A stretch of DNA of 64,000 bases from positions 1 to 64,000 of the forward strand of contig NZ_QUEE01000014.1 of assembly GCF_003477885.1 (NCBI RefSeq). Direction: 5' to 3'. This DNA is from Lachnotalea sp. AF33-28 (lineage in GTDB: Bacteria > Bacillota > Clostridia > Lachnospirales > Lachnospiraceae). Below are positions 25,529 through 33,426 of the stretch, piece after piece. Every line of letters starts with the position of its first letter. Position 1 is the first letter of the stretch. The notes under the pieces were generated by a model that was given only the letters and a program-made list of their open reading frames with translations, was not told the DNA's origin and did not search any database. Both the position numbers and the translations under genes were made by a program.

Positions 25529-25594
25529 GGCCCAATATTCATAAGCACCGTCCGGGGAGCTCGCTCACCAGACGGTGCTTATGAATATTGGGCC
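25529..25594. repeat. perfect 24-bp hairpin downstream of the Rpn gene
   Basis: Arms of 24 bp without mismatch (25529-25552 and 25571-25594, starting GGCCCAATATTCATAAG). The 18-nt loop holds a GAGC/GCTC mini-hairpin. Followed at 25597-25635 by further short hairpins (GGGGC/GCCCC, GAGGGA/TCCCTC). It fills the space between the Rpn gene and the S10 promoter. No T-tract follows directly; probably a mobile-repeat type element or a strong RNA end structure. Confidence 0.75.
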
Positions 25595-25712
25595 ATGGGG
25601 CGACAGCCCCAAGCGAGGGAGATGTCCCTCCTCCCGAGCTGTGCGCTGCGAAGCCGCGGGGTGCCACCAACAAACTCCCCCTCCGGCCCACCAGCGCCTT
25701 AAATCCCCCATC

Positions 25713-26618
25713 CTACCCCCAATACTTCTCCAACCACATCTCCGCCTCACCCACCGACAGTTCAAAGCGCTTCTGCAGTTTTACCAGCACACGTTCCCTC
25801 GGTATATTTTCCTCACGATTATCACAGATAAAAGCTCTAATTCCTTTCTCCATACCGCGCTCTATCCCTTGTGCCATTCCCTCCTTTATTCCTTGCTCTA
25901 TTCCCCGTTTCACTCCAATCCTAATCCCCTGCTCTCTCTCCTCTTCCAATATCTTACACATAATCTCCACTCCTTCCTTCTGCTCCTTCAGATATCTTAC
26001 CTTCCTAACCACATTCGGAAACACCTCTGTCTGATAATCACAATCCGATCTTTTCATATACCTAAGCAGCTCATCGATTTTTTCATCCTCACACCCATAT
26101 GTCAGATTCGCATATACCTCATGCACTCCGTTATCCGTTACTGTCCCCCGTCCCCTGACCACTCTGTCTATATAACTAATCCCCGTTTTCTGACACAGAA
26201 AATCCTTCTCCGTAATAAATATCAGATACAGCTCCGGCAGTTCCTCATACGGACACCCTTTTTCCAAAAAGCTCATATCCATACTCGCCTGATAATATCT
26301 GGCCCGTCTTTGATGGTCTTCATCCTCCGAAACCTGCATTTCAACATTTACCATTCTGCCGTCCGTATCCTCGGCCAGCACATCCAGAACGACCGATCGG
26401 TTTTCAATATTCCGGATCGAATACTGTGTCTTAACATCCTTCACCACTAATGACGGATGTCCCAGCAATATCCGGACCACTTCCTGGCACGCTTCCTTAT
26501 CCTCCAGCACCTTGCAGAAAAAAATATCGCTAGTCAGTTGAAACCTGCGCACCTTATTTCTTCTCTCCTCATAACCGTCCATCCGATTTCCGCAAAAAAA
26601 CTGCTGATCTGTCCCCAT
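25713..26618 (-). CDS. Rpn family recombination-promoting nuclease/putative transposase
   Basis: 301 aa. RFQLTSDIFFCKVLEDKEACQEVVRILLG opening and a PD-(D/E)XK core, VVLDVLAEDTDGRMVNVEMQ, giving the catalytic Asp and ExQ (about residues 77-96). The C-terminal part has the GI-x-x-G repeats typical of the family (GVKRGIEQGIKEGMAQGIERGMEKGI, about 232-257). RpnA of E. coli is a Ca-stimulated nuclease that raises RecA-independent recombination. Lachnospiraceae carry many copies. Orphan gene flanked by palindromic repeats on both sides. Confidence 0.88.
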   Translation of the reverse strand: MGTDQQFFCGNRMDGYEERRNKVRRFQLTSDIFFCKVLEDKEACQEVVRILLGHPSLVVKDVKTQYSIRNIENRSVVLDVLAEDTDGRMVNVEMQVSEDEDHQRRARYYQASMDMSFLEKGCPYEELPELYLIFITEKDFLCQKTGISYIDRVVRGRGTVTDNGVHEVYANLTYGCEDEKIDELLRYMKRSDCDYQTEVFPNVVRKVRYLKEQKEGVEIMCKILEEEREQGIRIGVKRGIEQGIKEGMAQGIERGMEKGIRAFICDNREENIPRERVLVKLQKRFELSVGEAEMWLEKYWG

Positions 26619-26845
26619 ACTGCTCCTCCCTCCTATGGCAGGAGCTGCTTCTTTCCGCCTGCCATATCATAAATGAATGTTAATTGAAAAATATGGCAGA
26701 ATATGCCGGCCGCTGTTACCACAGCAAAGAACGAAATAGAAAATAATGTTCTGAAGCGAACATCGATTTATATCACTATTATAGTCTTACCTTTTAAAAT
26801 TCTCAACTCTTTTTTCCTTCAAATGTGAGCCCAATCCAATTCCCC

Positions 26846-26995
26846 GTAACAGTTCAGACGGCGGGAAAATAGTGCAAAAGCAGGCGTTGAGCTTGCTCAT
26901 AAGACTGTTTTTGTGCTATTTTTCACATCGGATGGACATCCGATGCTTCTTGACCGGTTTTTTCGGTCAAGAAGATGAGCCGTCTGAACTGTTAC
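26846..26995. repeat. second palindrome family, long copy
   Basis: 150 bp with perfect 17-bp ends (GTAACAGTTCAGACGGC, 26846, and its inverse, ending 26995). Inside are an imperfect stem (GAAAATAG...CTATTTTTC) around a conserved core beginning AGCAGGCGTTGAGCTTGC, then hairpins CATCGGAT/ATCCGATG and TTCTTGACCG/CGGTCAAGAA. A shorter copy is at 61128-61228 and a terminal fragment at 38375-38389. Confidence 0.85.
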
Positions 26996-27004
26996 AATTC
27001 CCCC

Positions 27005-27229
27005 GTTACTGTTCAGGGGCCGATAAAGCAGCGAATGATAGGGCCGGGTATATTCCTCATAGGGATCCCTTGAAGCCCGCACGAGGAAGCGCACTGATGT
27101 GCGCGCAGGTCATCAACCTGGCGGTTGGTGACAGTTGCTGCGCGCTTCACGGAGCGAGAGCGCGTCCCTATGAGGAATATAGCCGGTCCTATCATGCGCG
27201 GGACGTTTACGACAACCGTGAACGGTAAC
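27005..27229 (-). repeat. long-palindrome element, copy C (core replaced)
   Basis: 225 bp. 35-nt arms (27031-27065 and inverse ending at 27200) with three unmatched positions, and an outer stem (GTTACTGTTCAGG at 27005 with CCGTGAACGGTAAC). Read on the minus strand it shares arms and the CGCTCTCGCTCCGTGAAGCG hairpin with copies A, B and D. The inner GGTTCT...AGAACC hairpin is replaced by a module also found alone at 155-204. Confidence 0.88.
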
Positions 27230-27237
27230 ATCCCCTC

Positions 27238-27266
27238 TTGCCATTTCTCCGCATTTATACTAGAAT
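27238..27266 (+). promoter_or_regulatory. promoter of the mannose-1-phosphate guanylyltransferase gene
   Basis: -35 TTGCCA (27238-27243), 17-bp spacer, -10 TAGAAT (27261-27266), nine bases after the end of palindrome copy C and 92 nt before the ATG. Confidence 0.6.
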
Positions 27267-27357
27267 AAACTCATATTTTCCATTCCGCTTCACACACTTA
27301 CATTATATATAGAAGAAACACCATACAACCAACACAAAAAACGGAGGAACACCCTTT

Positions 27358-28428
27358 ATGAAAAACACAGCCCTTATCATGGCCGGCGGCCGCGGAGAAC
27401 GGTTCTGGCCACGCAGCCGCAAAGACCTTCCCAAACAGTTTCTGTCCCTGACCGGAGACGGTAAAACCATGATCCAGCTCACGGTAGAGCGAATCCTCCC
27501 CATAGTCGCTATGGAGGACATCTACATCGCCACCAATAAATCCTATGAGGCACTGGTAAAAGAGCAGCTTCCCGGCATCCCGGCAGAGAACATCCTATGC
27601 GAACCGGCAGGGCGCAACACGGCGCCATGTATCGGTCTTGGAGCCATGCACATCTCCCGTAAATATGATGACGCGGTCATGATGGTGCTGCCATCGGACC
27701 ACCTGATCAAATACACCGACATCTTTGTAAACACCATGTCCGAGGCATGCCGTTACGCAGAATCCGGCGCCAATCTGGTCACCATAGGTATCACGCCGAG
27801 CTATCCCGAAACTGGCTATGGCTACATCAAATTTTTATCCGGCAGTCAGGACGGCCATGCGTTTGCTGTTGACCGGTTTGTGGAAAAGCCCAGCCTGGAG
27901 CTTGCCAAAGAATACCTGGCCTCCGGCCGCTACCTTTGGAACAGCGGCATGTTCGTATGGAAAGTATCCACTATTCTCTCCAATATACGCCAGCATATGC
28001 CTGATATATATGAAGGATTAGCAAAAATCGGAGCGGCTGTAGGCACGGATCAGAGCGGCTTGGTATTAAACCGCGAATTCACCGCCTTTCGCTCGGAATC
28101 CATCGACTACGGCATCATGGAGAAGGCAGAAAATATCTATGTATTTCCCGGGAACTTCGGCTGGGACGATGTAGGTTCCTGGCTCGCCGTAGGCCGGATA
28201 CGCAAATCCGATCAAAACGACAATATCATCACCGGCAACGTGATCTCCGTCAATACTAAAGACTGCATCATCGAGGGGTCCGGCAAGCTCATCGCCGCCG
28301 TAGGCCTGGAAGATCTGATCGTAGTGGATACGGAAGACGCTACCTTAATCTGTGACAAAGACCATGCCGGTGAGATCAAGAAGATACTGGAAGAGCTGCG
28401 AAACCGCGGCATGGAACAATATCTTTAA
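27358..28428 (+). CDS. manC: mannose-1-phosphate guanylyltransferase
   Basis: Makes GDP-mannose from mannose-1-phosphate and GTP for glycan synthesis. 356 aa. Nucleotidyltransferase signature IMAGGRGERFWPRSRKDLPKQFL (residues about 7-29), FVEKPSLELA, and NFGWDDVGSW are diagnostic. It lacks the C-terminal isomerase domain of the longer bifunctional AlgA/ManC enzymes. GGAGG 11 nt upstream. A single plus-strand gene with its own promoter and terminator. Confidence 0.93.
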   Translation: MKNTALIMAGGRGERFWPRSRKDLPKQFLSLTGDGKTMIQLTVERILPIVAMEDIYIATNKSYEALVKEQLPGIPAENILCEPAGRNTAPCIGLGAMHISRKYDDAVMMVLPSDHLIKYTDIFVNTMSEACRYAESGANLVTIGITPSYPETGYGYIKFLSGSQDGHAFAVDRFVEKPSLELAKEYLASGRYLWNSGMFVWKVSTILSNIRQHMPDIYEGLAKIGAAVGTDQSGLVLNREFTAFRSESIDYGIMEKAENIYVFPGNFGWDDVGSWLAVGRIRKSDQNDNIITGNVISVNTKDCIIEGSGKLIAAVGLEDLIVVDTEDATLICDKDHAGEIKKILEELRNRGMEQYL

Positions 28429-28470
28429 TTATGTTTTAAAGAGCGCTGCTTTCTTTAAGAGAACAGAAAA

Positions 28471-28504
28471 AAGGGGAATCTCATCCATCTAAGAGATTCC
28501 CCTT
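28471..28504 (+). terminator. terminator of the manC gene
   Basis: Perfect 12-bp stem AAGGGGAATCTC/GAGATTCCCCTT (28471-28482, 28493-28504) followed by ATATTT. Located 43 nt after the stop; A-rich on the other side, so it may also stop the converging HAD transcript. Confidence 0.8.
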
Positions 28505-28630
28505 ATATTTACCGCCATCTGTTTTCCGGCACAAAACGCCTGCTGCCTTAAATCGTATTGAACATCTATGCTTCCAGCGCTAAAACGGATAGCGGCACAG
28601 CATCACTTCACAGTACCAGCCTCTCTGTTT

Positions 28631-29320
28631 CTATCCGCATATCTCATACAGCTCCTTAAGATCCCTGATCTCATAATCCGGTTTCACTTGTCCGCCGCCG
28701 GCCAGGCATCCCGGGTTATACCAGCAGGTATCGATTCCCGCCGTCACGCCTCCTCGGATATCCGATGCCAGGGAATCCCCGATGATCAGGGCATTTTTCC
28801 TGTCAAAGCCGGATATATGCCTCTCCACATAATCAAAGTATTCCTTCATTGGCTTCTGATATCCCACATCCTCCGATACAAACACCTGCTTCATAAACGG
28901 CCGCAGCCCTGATTCTTCCAGACGTTTAAACTGCGTGGACGATACACCGTTGCTCACAATATAAAGCTCATGGCAGCGGCTTAAATTCCTGCAGACCTCC
29001 AGCGCATCCGGCATCAAAGCGTGTCCATAGGCCAGCGCATCCTGATAGCAGCGCTCAAATGTACCGTCCGTCGGGCCGTTCAGATTAAACTCACGAAAGA
29101 GCTGCGCAAAACGCGTATCCAGCACTTGTGCCTTTGTAATCTCGCCGTTTTCAAAAGCCTTCCATAATCCGTGATTGATCTCAAGATAGCGATTTCTGAT
29201 ACGATCGTCCAAGGGCAGAGAAAACTTCCGGAAGGTTTCCGTCAGGGCATCCGCCTCCGTCTGTTCAAAATCCAGCAGAGTTCCGTCAGCATCAAACAAA
29301 AGTATAGGGTATCTCATCAT
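28631..29320 (-). CDS. HAD-superfamily hydrolase, YjjG type
   Basis: 229 aa. Motif I LFDADGTLLDFEQTEADAL (nucleophile and acid/base Asp), motif II IVSNGVSSTQ, motif III lysine in VGYQKPMKEYFD, motif IV LIIGDSLASDIRGG. The organisation matches YjjG-family pyrimidine nucleotidases that hydrolyse non-canonical nucleoside monophosphates; phosphatase activity is safe, substrate is inferred. GAGGAG upstream of 29320. Confidence 0.88.
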   Translation of the reverse strand: MMRYPILLFDADGTLLDFEQTEADALTETFRKFSLPLDDRIRNRYLEINHGLWKAFENGEITKAQVLDTRFAQLFREFNLNGPTDGTFERCYQDALAYGHALMPDALEVCRNLSRCHELYIVSNGVSSTQFKRLEESGLRPFMKQVFVSEDVGYQKPMKEYFDYVERHISGFDRKNALIIGDSLASDIRGGVTAGIDTCWYNPGCLAGGGQVKPDYEIRDLKELYEICG

Positions 29321-29342
29321 GCATCACTCCTCTTATTACTCT

Positions 29343-29393
29343 TTACAGCTGCCGCAAACTTCCCGCGCATATAGGCAGCCGTGAATCGTAACC
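29343..29393. repeat. collapsed remnant of the long-palindrome family
   Basis: The outer left block (TTTACAGCTGCCGCAAACTT, continuing CCCGCGCATATA) is directly joined to the outer right block (GGCAGCCGTGAATCGTAA). The arms and core present in copies A-D are missing, as expected from precise loss of a hairpin. Confidence 0.6.
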
Positions 29394-29412
29394 TCTTCTT
29401 AATGTCTGCAGA

Positions 29413-29757
29413 CATTATACCATGCCAGCAGGCTGATATAGCCCCTCCGGGGGATGCGCATGATTTTCTACGGTAATTGTCTGCTTCGCAGACGAAAATC
29501 AGCGCGGGTATAATATCTATCGATATTATACCATGTCAGCAAGCTGACATGGCCCCTCCGGGGGATGCGCATGATTTTCTACGGTATTTGTCTGCTTCGC
29601 AGACGAAAATCAGCGCAGGTATAATATCTATCGATATTATACCATGTCAGCAAGCTGACATGGCCCCTCCGGGGGGATGCGCATGATTTTCTACGGTAAT
29701 TGTCTGCTTCGCAGACGAAAATCAGCGCAGGTATAATATCTATCGATATTATACCTT
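29413..29757. repeat. 111-bp tandem array, about 3.1 units
   Basis: Period 111-112 bp (repeat points at 29460, 29571, 29683). Each unit chains hairpins: GTCTGC-ttc-GCAGAC, GGTATAATATC-tatc-GATATTATACC, TGTCAGC-aa-GCTGACA and CCCCTCCGGGGG. Units differ at only a few bases; the first is partial and more diverged. No coding potential is credible. Fills the gap between the HAD and SdpI-like genes. Confidence 0.92.
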
Positions 29758-29797
29758 GCCAAAAGCACGCCCGCAAGCGATACTAACAGTATCTGCG

Positions 29798-30394
29798 CTA
29801 TCTCTTCCCCTGTATCCGCAGATAGTAATAGTAACCTGAATATACTCCGGGGACTACGATCCAGGACATGAGTCCGACAAGTGCCGCTTTCTCCGACTGC
29901 AGGATTATCCCGCCGATCAGGATCACCAGTGCGGCCGGAAATGTAAGATATCCCAGCAGTCTGTGCGCAACGCGCCAGGTATCCTCATCCCGGATGGTCC
30001 AGGGCAGCCTAAGTCCCATGTAACGGTTAAAAGGAAGCTTTGGAGCCACATTGCCGGTACTGATCACGATCAGCAGCATGACCGCATAGGGCCACAGGTC
30101 CTGATGAGCCTGGAACCAGGGCAGTTTCTCCGCCCACTCCATAACCACAAAGCAGAACACCACGAGTACGATCGATACTATATTCATCCTCCTCATGGTC
30201 TTCACCTTCGGATTATCCGGAGACAGATTCGCGATCTTCGGCGTATAAATATGAAAAATCATCAGCAGAACAAGGATGCAGATCCCGATCAGACATAGTT
30301 TCCAGTCCGCCTGAGGAGCCAAAAAACCAAGCCCCAGCGCCGTTATGGAAATAATACAGACAACCAGCTCATAGACACTATAATTTCGATTCAT
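29798..30394 (-). CDS. sdpI: SdpI family membrane protein
   Basis: 198 aa, about six membrane segments. The SdpI motif is FNRYMGLRLPWTIRDEDTWRVAHRLLGY (about residues 122-149). In Bacillus subtilis SdpI gives immunity to the SdpC toxin and sequesters SdpR. Here it follows an SdpR-like repressor by 105 nt on the same strand, but no sdpABC toxin genes are present, so a stress or bacteriocin-defence role is inferred only. Confidence 0.85.
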   Translation of the reverse strand: MNRNYSVYELVVCIISITALGLGFLAPQADWKLCLIGICILVLLMIFHIYTPKIANLSPDNPKVKTMRRMNIVSIVLVVFCFVVMEWAEKLPWFQAHQDLWPYAVMLLIVISTGNVAPKLPFNRYMGLRLPWTIRDEDTWRVAHRLLGYLTFPAALVILIGGIILQSEKAALVGLMSWIVVPGVYSGYYYYLRIQGKR

Positions 30395-30499
30395 TTCTCA
30401 CCGCCTGCGCGCTGCTACACGCTATGATCTTGCCGGCCGGATACGCATATTTATCCGGCTTTCATTAACGCTGCCACTCTCACTCTCACCTTCCATACT

Positions 30500-30775
30500 T
30501 CAATCCGGCGAACCGCCGCCTTTATCGAATATGGACATGAAGGCGCTTAGCGCTTCCTGCAGTACAGTCAGGTTAATGGAATACACCACATACTGTCCCT
30601 TCTTTTCTGAAGTGACCAGCTCCGCTTCCCGCAGGATATCCATATGCTTCGTTATGGCAGGCCTGGACATTTCAAAATGTCCGGCTATCTCTCCTGCGGT
30701 CAGGTCCCCCTCATTTAGGAGCGTCAATATCTCCCGCCTGGTGGAGTCCCCCAGGGCCTTAAAAACGCTCGCCAT
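30500..30775 (-). CDS. sdpR: ArsR-family autorepressor, SdpR-like
   Basis: 91 aa winged helix: ALGDSTRREILTLLNEGDLTAGEIAGHFEMSRPAITKHMDILREAELV. No metal-binding cysteines, consistent with the SdpR subgroup that is controlled by capture at the membrane by SdpI. Its promoter carries a 20-bp palindrome (30825-30844), probably its own operator. Confidence 0.88.
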   Translation of the reverse strand: MASVFKALGDSTRREILTLLNEGDLTAGEIAGHFEMSRPAITKHMDILREAELVTSEKKGQYVVYSINLTVLQEALSAFMSIFDKGGGSPD

Positions 30776-30824
30776 GCACTCTCCCCCTTCCGGTACAGCC
30801 TCATGAATAAGTTTCGCCGCGTTT

Positions 30825-30871
30825 ATTTAACTATTTAGTTAAATATTATCATTCTCTTTCCTGCCTGTCAA
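30825..30871 (-). promoter_or_regulatory. sdpRI promoter with palindromic operator
   Basis: Minus strand: -35 TTGACA (30866-30871), 17-bp spacer, -10 TAATAT (30843-30848). ATTTAACTA-TT-TAGTTAAAT (30825-30844) covers the transcription start, placed to block initiation by the repressor. Confidence 0.8.
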
Positions 30872-30968
30872 CTGGTTTTCTGAACTTACAAAGTTATAAA
30901 GCAGACTCCAATCCTCCACCGCCGCCTTTTCCCCATATTTCCCGTGAAACCTCCCTCTTTTACACAAT

Positions 30969-31013
30969 ATCCCCCAGTGAAGTCTGTATCTGGCACAAAC
31001 TTCACTGGGGGAT
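30969..31013. other. 14-bp perfect hairpin in the gap before sdpR
   Basis: ATCCCCCAGTGAAG (30969-30982) and its exact inverse (31000-31013), 17-nt loop. No T-tract on either strand. Lies 98 nt downstream of the flavodoxin stop; may end or stabilise that mRNA. The rest of 30872-31110 shows nothing recognisable. Confidence 0.5.
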
Positions 31014-31110
31014 CAGCTATTACAGCGCTGCGCATAAACAGCATGCGTTTTCTCAATCTAAGCAATTTGTCATTGCGTATTCAGCCACCGGATTGACAAC
31101 GGACCTGCGG

Positions 31111-31644
31111 TCAGAAATCAGCACTTTGCATGAAGGCATCCATCACCGGATCTAAGTATGCCCGGTCAGCGATATCATAGGAATGGCTGATCGCTTTTGC
31201 AGTCTCAGCCTCCTCTGCCGAAGGGTTCTTCCGGGAGGCGAGCATTTTGCGAAACAGCTTCATGAAAAAGCGGTCTAAAGTGCCCATTTTTTCATAACAC
31301 AGGCCCCCCGGCAGATAGAACAGCCGGATATCTCCCATCTCTTCCTGCGTAAAATTGGCTGACGCAACATTAGCGGCTATCTCTTCGCCCGCCGGCATGG
31401 CGCCTACGGCCAGCACAATTTTTTTCTTTCCCTCGAGCAGCGGGAGCTGTTTCTTAAACCACTTAAGTCCCGTTACGAAACCCGCATGCACGCTACCGGC
31501 ATAGATAACCGTATCGTACCCAATAAGATCCATCTTATTCCGGTCACGGTACCGCACAGTTTCACCGTTAAGGCGTTTGGCCAGCCACCCGGCATATCGC
31601 TCCGTAAAACCGGTCTTTGAGTTATAAATTATGATCGCTTTCAT
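31111..31644 (-). CDS. flavodoxin-domain protein
   Basis: 177 aa from the ATG at 31644 (MKAIIIYNSKTGFTERYAGW), GAAGGAG upstream. FMN-phosphate loop YNSKTGFTERYA and VIYAGSVHAG fit the flavodoxin_5/HemG-like group. The C-terminal extension (about residues 120-177) is helical and lacks cysteines. It starts inside the TetR gene's last codons (23-nt overlap), so the repressor and flavoprotein are one transcript. Substrate unknown. Confidence 0.82.
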   Translation of the reverse strand: MKAIIIYNSKTGFTERYAGWLAKRLNGETVRYRDRNKMDLIGYDTVIYAGSVHAGFVTGLKWFKKQLPLLEGKKKIVLAVGAMPAGEEIAANVASANFTQEEMGDIRLFYLPGGLCYEKMGTLDRFFMKLFRKMLASRKNPSAEEAETAKAISHSYDIADRAYLDPVMDAFMQSADF

Positions 31645-32257
31645 CCTGTTCTCCTTCTGTTCTGATGAGGTGGGCAGACGCAAACTGTTTCACATGTTCT
31701 CTGATCGCAGGCTTTGCCTCTTCAAAGGAATCACAGGTATGAATGAGCATAAACATTACGCCGTAGAAATCCCTGGCCGCCGCCTCGGGATCTCCTCTGC
31801 GAAATTCTCCGGTCTCCATCAGCGCGGCAAACAGATGGCTCTGAAACTGTACGGGGTAATCTCTGTAGAGCCTTATGTATACCTCTTTCGCTCTCTCATT
31901 CCCGAACTGGCTGACAGTCAGCAGACGGCGGAACCGTGTATTGAACGGGTCTTCAAAAAAATAAGAAAAGGTTCTAAGAATCAGTTCCGTCAGTCGGCTG
32001 ACATCCGTTTCCCGGTATACGGACAAATCATCCCCGCGGGAAAACGGCAGGGACTGCTGCCTGAAGTAATTCCCAGCCCGCAAAAAACCTTCTTCCACGA
32101 TGGTGTCGAAGATATCCTGTTTATTTTTGAAATGATTATAGAGGGAACTCTCCTTAATGCCTACGGCACCGGATATATCCCTCACGGATACGCCGTCATA
32201 CCCTTTCCTGGAAAACAGGTCCAGCGCCTGATCAATAATGCGTTCTTTCGTAGTCAT
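31622..32257 (-). CDS. TetR/AcrR family transcriptional regulator
   Basis: 211 aa. N-terminal HTH VSVRDISGAVGIKESSLYNHFKNKQDIFD (about residues 22-50); the C-terminal ligand domain has no recognised specificity. Two palindromes near its start are the likely operators, so it probably represses itself and the coupled flavodoxin gene. Confidence 0.9.
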   Translation of the reverse strand: MTTKERIIDQALDLFSRKGYDGVSVRDISGAVGIKESSLYNHFKNKQDIFDTIVEEGFLRAGNYFRQQSLPFSRGDDLSVYRETDVSRLTELILRTFSYFFEDPFNTRFRRLLTVSQFGNERAKEVYIRLYRDYPVQFQSHLFAALMETGEFRRGDPEAAARDFYGVMFMLIHTCDSFEEAKPAIREHVKQFASAHLIRTEGEQDESDHNL

Positions 32258-32266
32258 CCTGTGCTC

Positions 32267-32322
32267 CTAACAGTTGTTAGTTTACCTGTCAGCATTATAC
32301 TAACAATTGTTAGTATTGTCAA
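32267..32322 (-). promoter_or_regulatory. TetR-flavodoxin promoter with two palindromic operators
   Basis: Minus strand: -35 TTGACA (32317-32322), 17-bp spacer, -10 TATAAT (32294-32299). ACTAACAATTGTTAGT (32299-32314) fills the spacer; a second site CTAACAGTTGTTAG (32267-32280) lies between promoter and gene. Confidence 0.85.
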
Positions 32323-32357
32323 GTCTTTTATCCGGCCCGAAATGTTATGCTGTTGCA

Positions 32358-32552
32358 ATTCACAGTTGTCGTAAAATTCCCGCGTATGACAGACCAGAGT
32401 ATGGTCCTCATTGGGACACGCTCTCGCTCCGTGAAGCGCGCAGCGGTTCTAATGCTGCAAACTACGCAGCAAAAGAACCGGCGGGCTTCAAGGGATCCCT
32501 ATGAGGACCATACTCTGGTCTGTCATACGCTGCTTGATCGGCAGCCGTGAAT
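32358..32552. repeat. long-palindrome element, copy B
   Basis: 195 bp. Perfect 30-bp arms (32382-32411 and 32501-32530), starting GCGTATGACAGACCAGAG where copy A has CACATGTCTGGCCAGAG. The inner stem is TGCTGC/GCAGCA where copy A has CGCTGC/GCAGCG. Outer stem ATTCAC/GTGAAT. The gap between the TetR and epimerase genes is filled by this element. Confidence 0.9.
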
Positions 32553-32583
32553 AGTAAAGTTATGCCGCATGCCTGAAACAGCA

Positions 32584-33426
32584 TCATAAGGAGCGGCAAG
32601 CCTTCTCAAGGCTCTCCGCCGCCGTCGGAAAACGGATGCCGTATCCGCAGATTTTTTCAATATTCATTCTGAGATTCCTGGGCCTGTCACTGAACGCGGT
32701 TTCATTTTTATGCAGAACCCGGACGTCAGCGTTTAAGTGGACCAATAACTGCTTCACCACATCATAGGTGCACAGGTCATTTTCGCTGCCAAAGTTATAG
32801 ATTCCCCCCGGCAGATTCCAGGCCAGTTCAAGATTTCTTACCACATCCCACACATCGGTGATGCTTCTGTAATCGTAAACCGGGTATGCCATGTCCGCAC
32901 CCGACCGCAGTGCTCCCACTATGCCGGACAGCAGGCTGCCGTGCTCTCTTCGGCCGGAATAATCTGCGGCAAACATCCAGCTTAAACGCAAACAGACATT
33001 TCCTGAATCCGCTTCCATCACAGCCTCTTCCGCTTCCAGCTTCTGCTTTCCATAGGTGTTCTTAGGACACAGCATTTCGTCCTCCCGATGCGGGACCGTG
33101 GCCTGGCTGCCGAAGTAAACCTGATCTGAGCTGCAGAAAATCATTTTTGCCCGAATCGCGCGGCAGGCCCGGGCGATGGCGGCAGCTCCATCCACATTGA
33201 CCCTGTATGTCCGTTCAGGATCTCTTTCACAGGCTCCGGTATCGGAAACAGCCGCACAGTGGAGCACGACATCGGGCCTGCCATCCGCGATCACGGCACC
33301 GGTCTGTACCGGATCGGTGATATCCAGCTGCCTGTGTCCGACAGTCTGAAGCTCATATCCGTCTTTATAATACTCCGCCGCGCGGGATGCCAGGAAACCG
33401 CCTGCTCCGGTTATCATCAACTTCAT
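32584..33426 (-). CDS. NAD(P)-dependent sugar epimerase/reductase (RmlD-like SDR)
   Basis: 280 aa extended-SDR protein. Nucleotide loop ITGAGGFLASRA (GxxGxxA), VVLHCAAVSD, and the catalytic YGKQK (YxxxK, about residues 124-128). Order resembles dTDP-4-dehydrorhamnose reductase, but no rml genes are nearby. Its start overlaps the deacetylase stop (ATGA). Last gene of the MarR-ABC operon; substrate unknown. Confidence 0.8.
   Translation of the reverse strand: MKLMITGAGGFLASRAAEYYKDGYELQTVGHRQLDITDPVQTGAVIADGRPDVVLHCAAVSDTGACERDPERTYRVNVDGAAAIARACRAIRAKMIFCSSDQVYFGSQATVPHREDEMLCPKNTYGKQKLEAEEAVMEADSGNVCLRLSWMFAADYSGRREHGSLLSGIVGALRSGADMAYPVYDYRSITDVWDVVRNLELAWNLPGGIYNFGSENDLCTYDVVKQLLVHLNADVRVLHKNETAFSDRPRNLRMNIEKICGYGIRFPTAAESLEKACRSL

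Noticed and set aside
26872..27228. 118-codon plus-strand frame between the Rpn and manC genes
   Set aside because: Runs through two palindromic repeats; no ribosome site, and part of it recurs at 61128 only because the repeat does.
29413..29757. CRISPR array
   Set aside because: Units are about 111 bp and nearly identical throughout, with no variable spacers and no cas genes.
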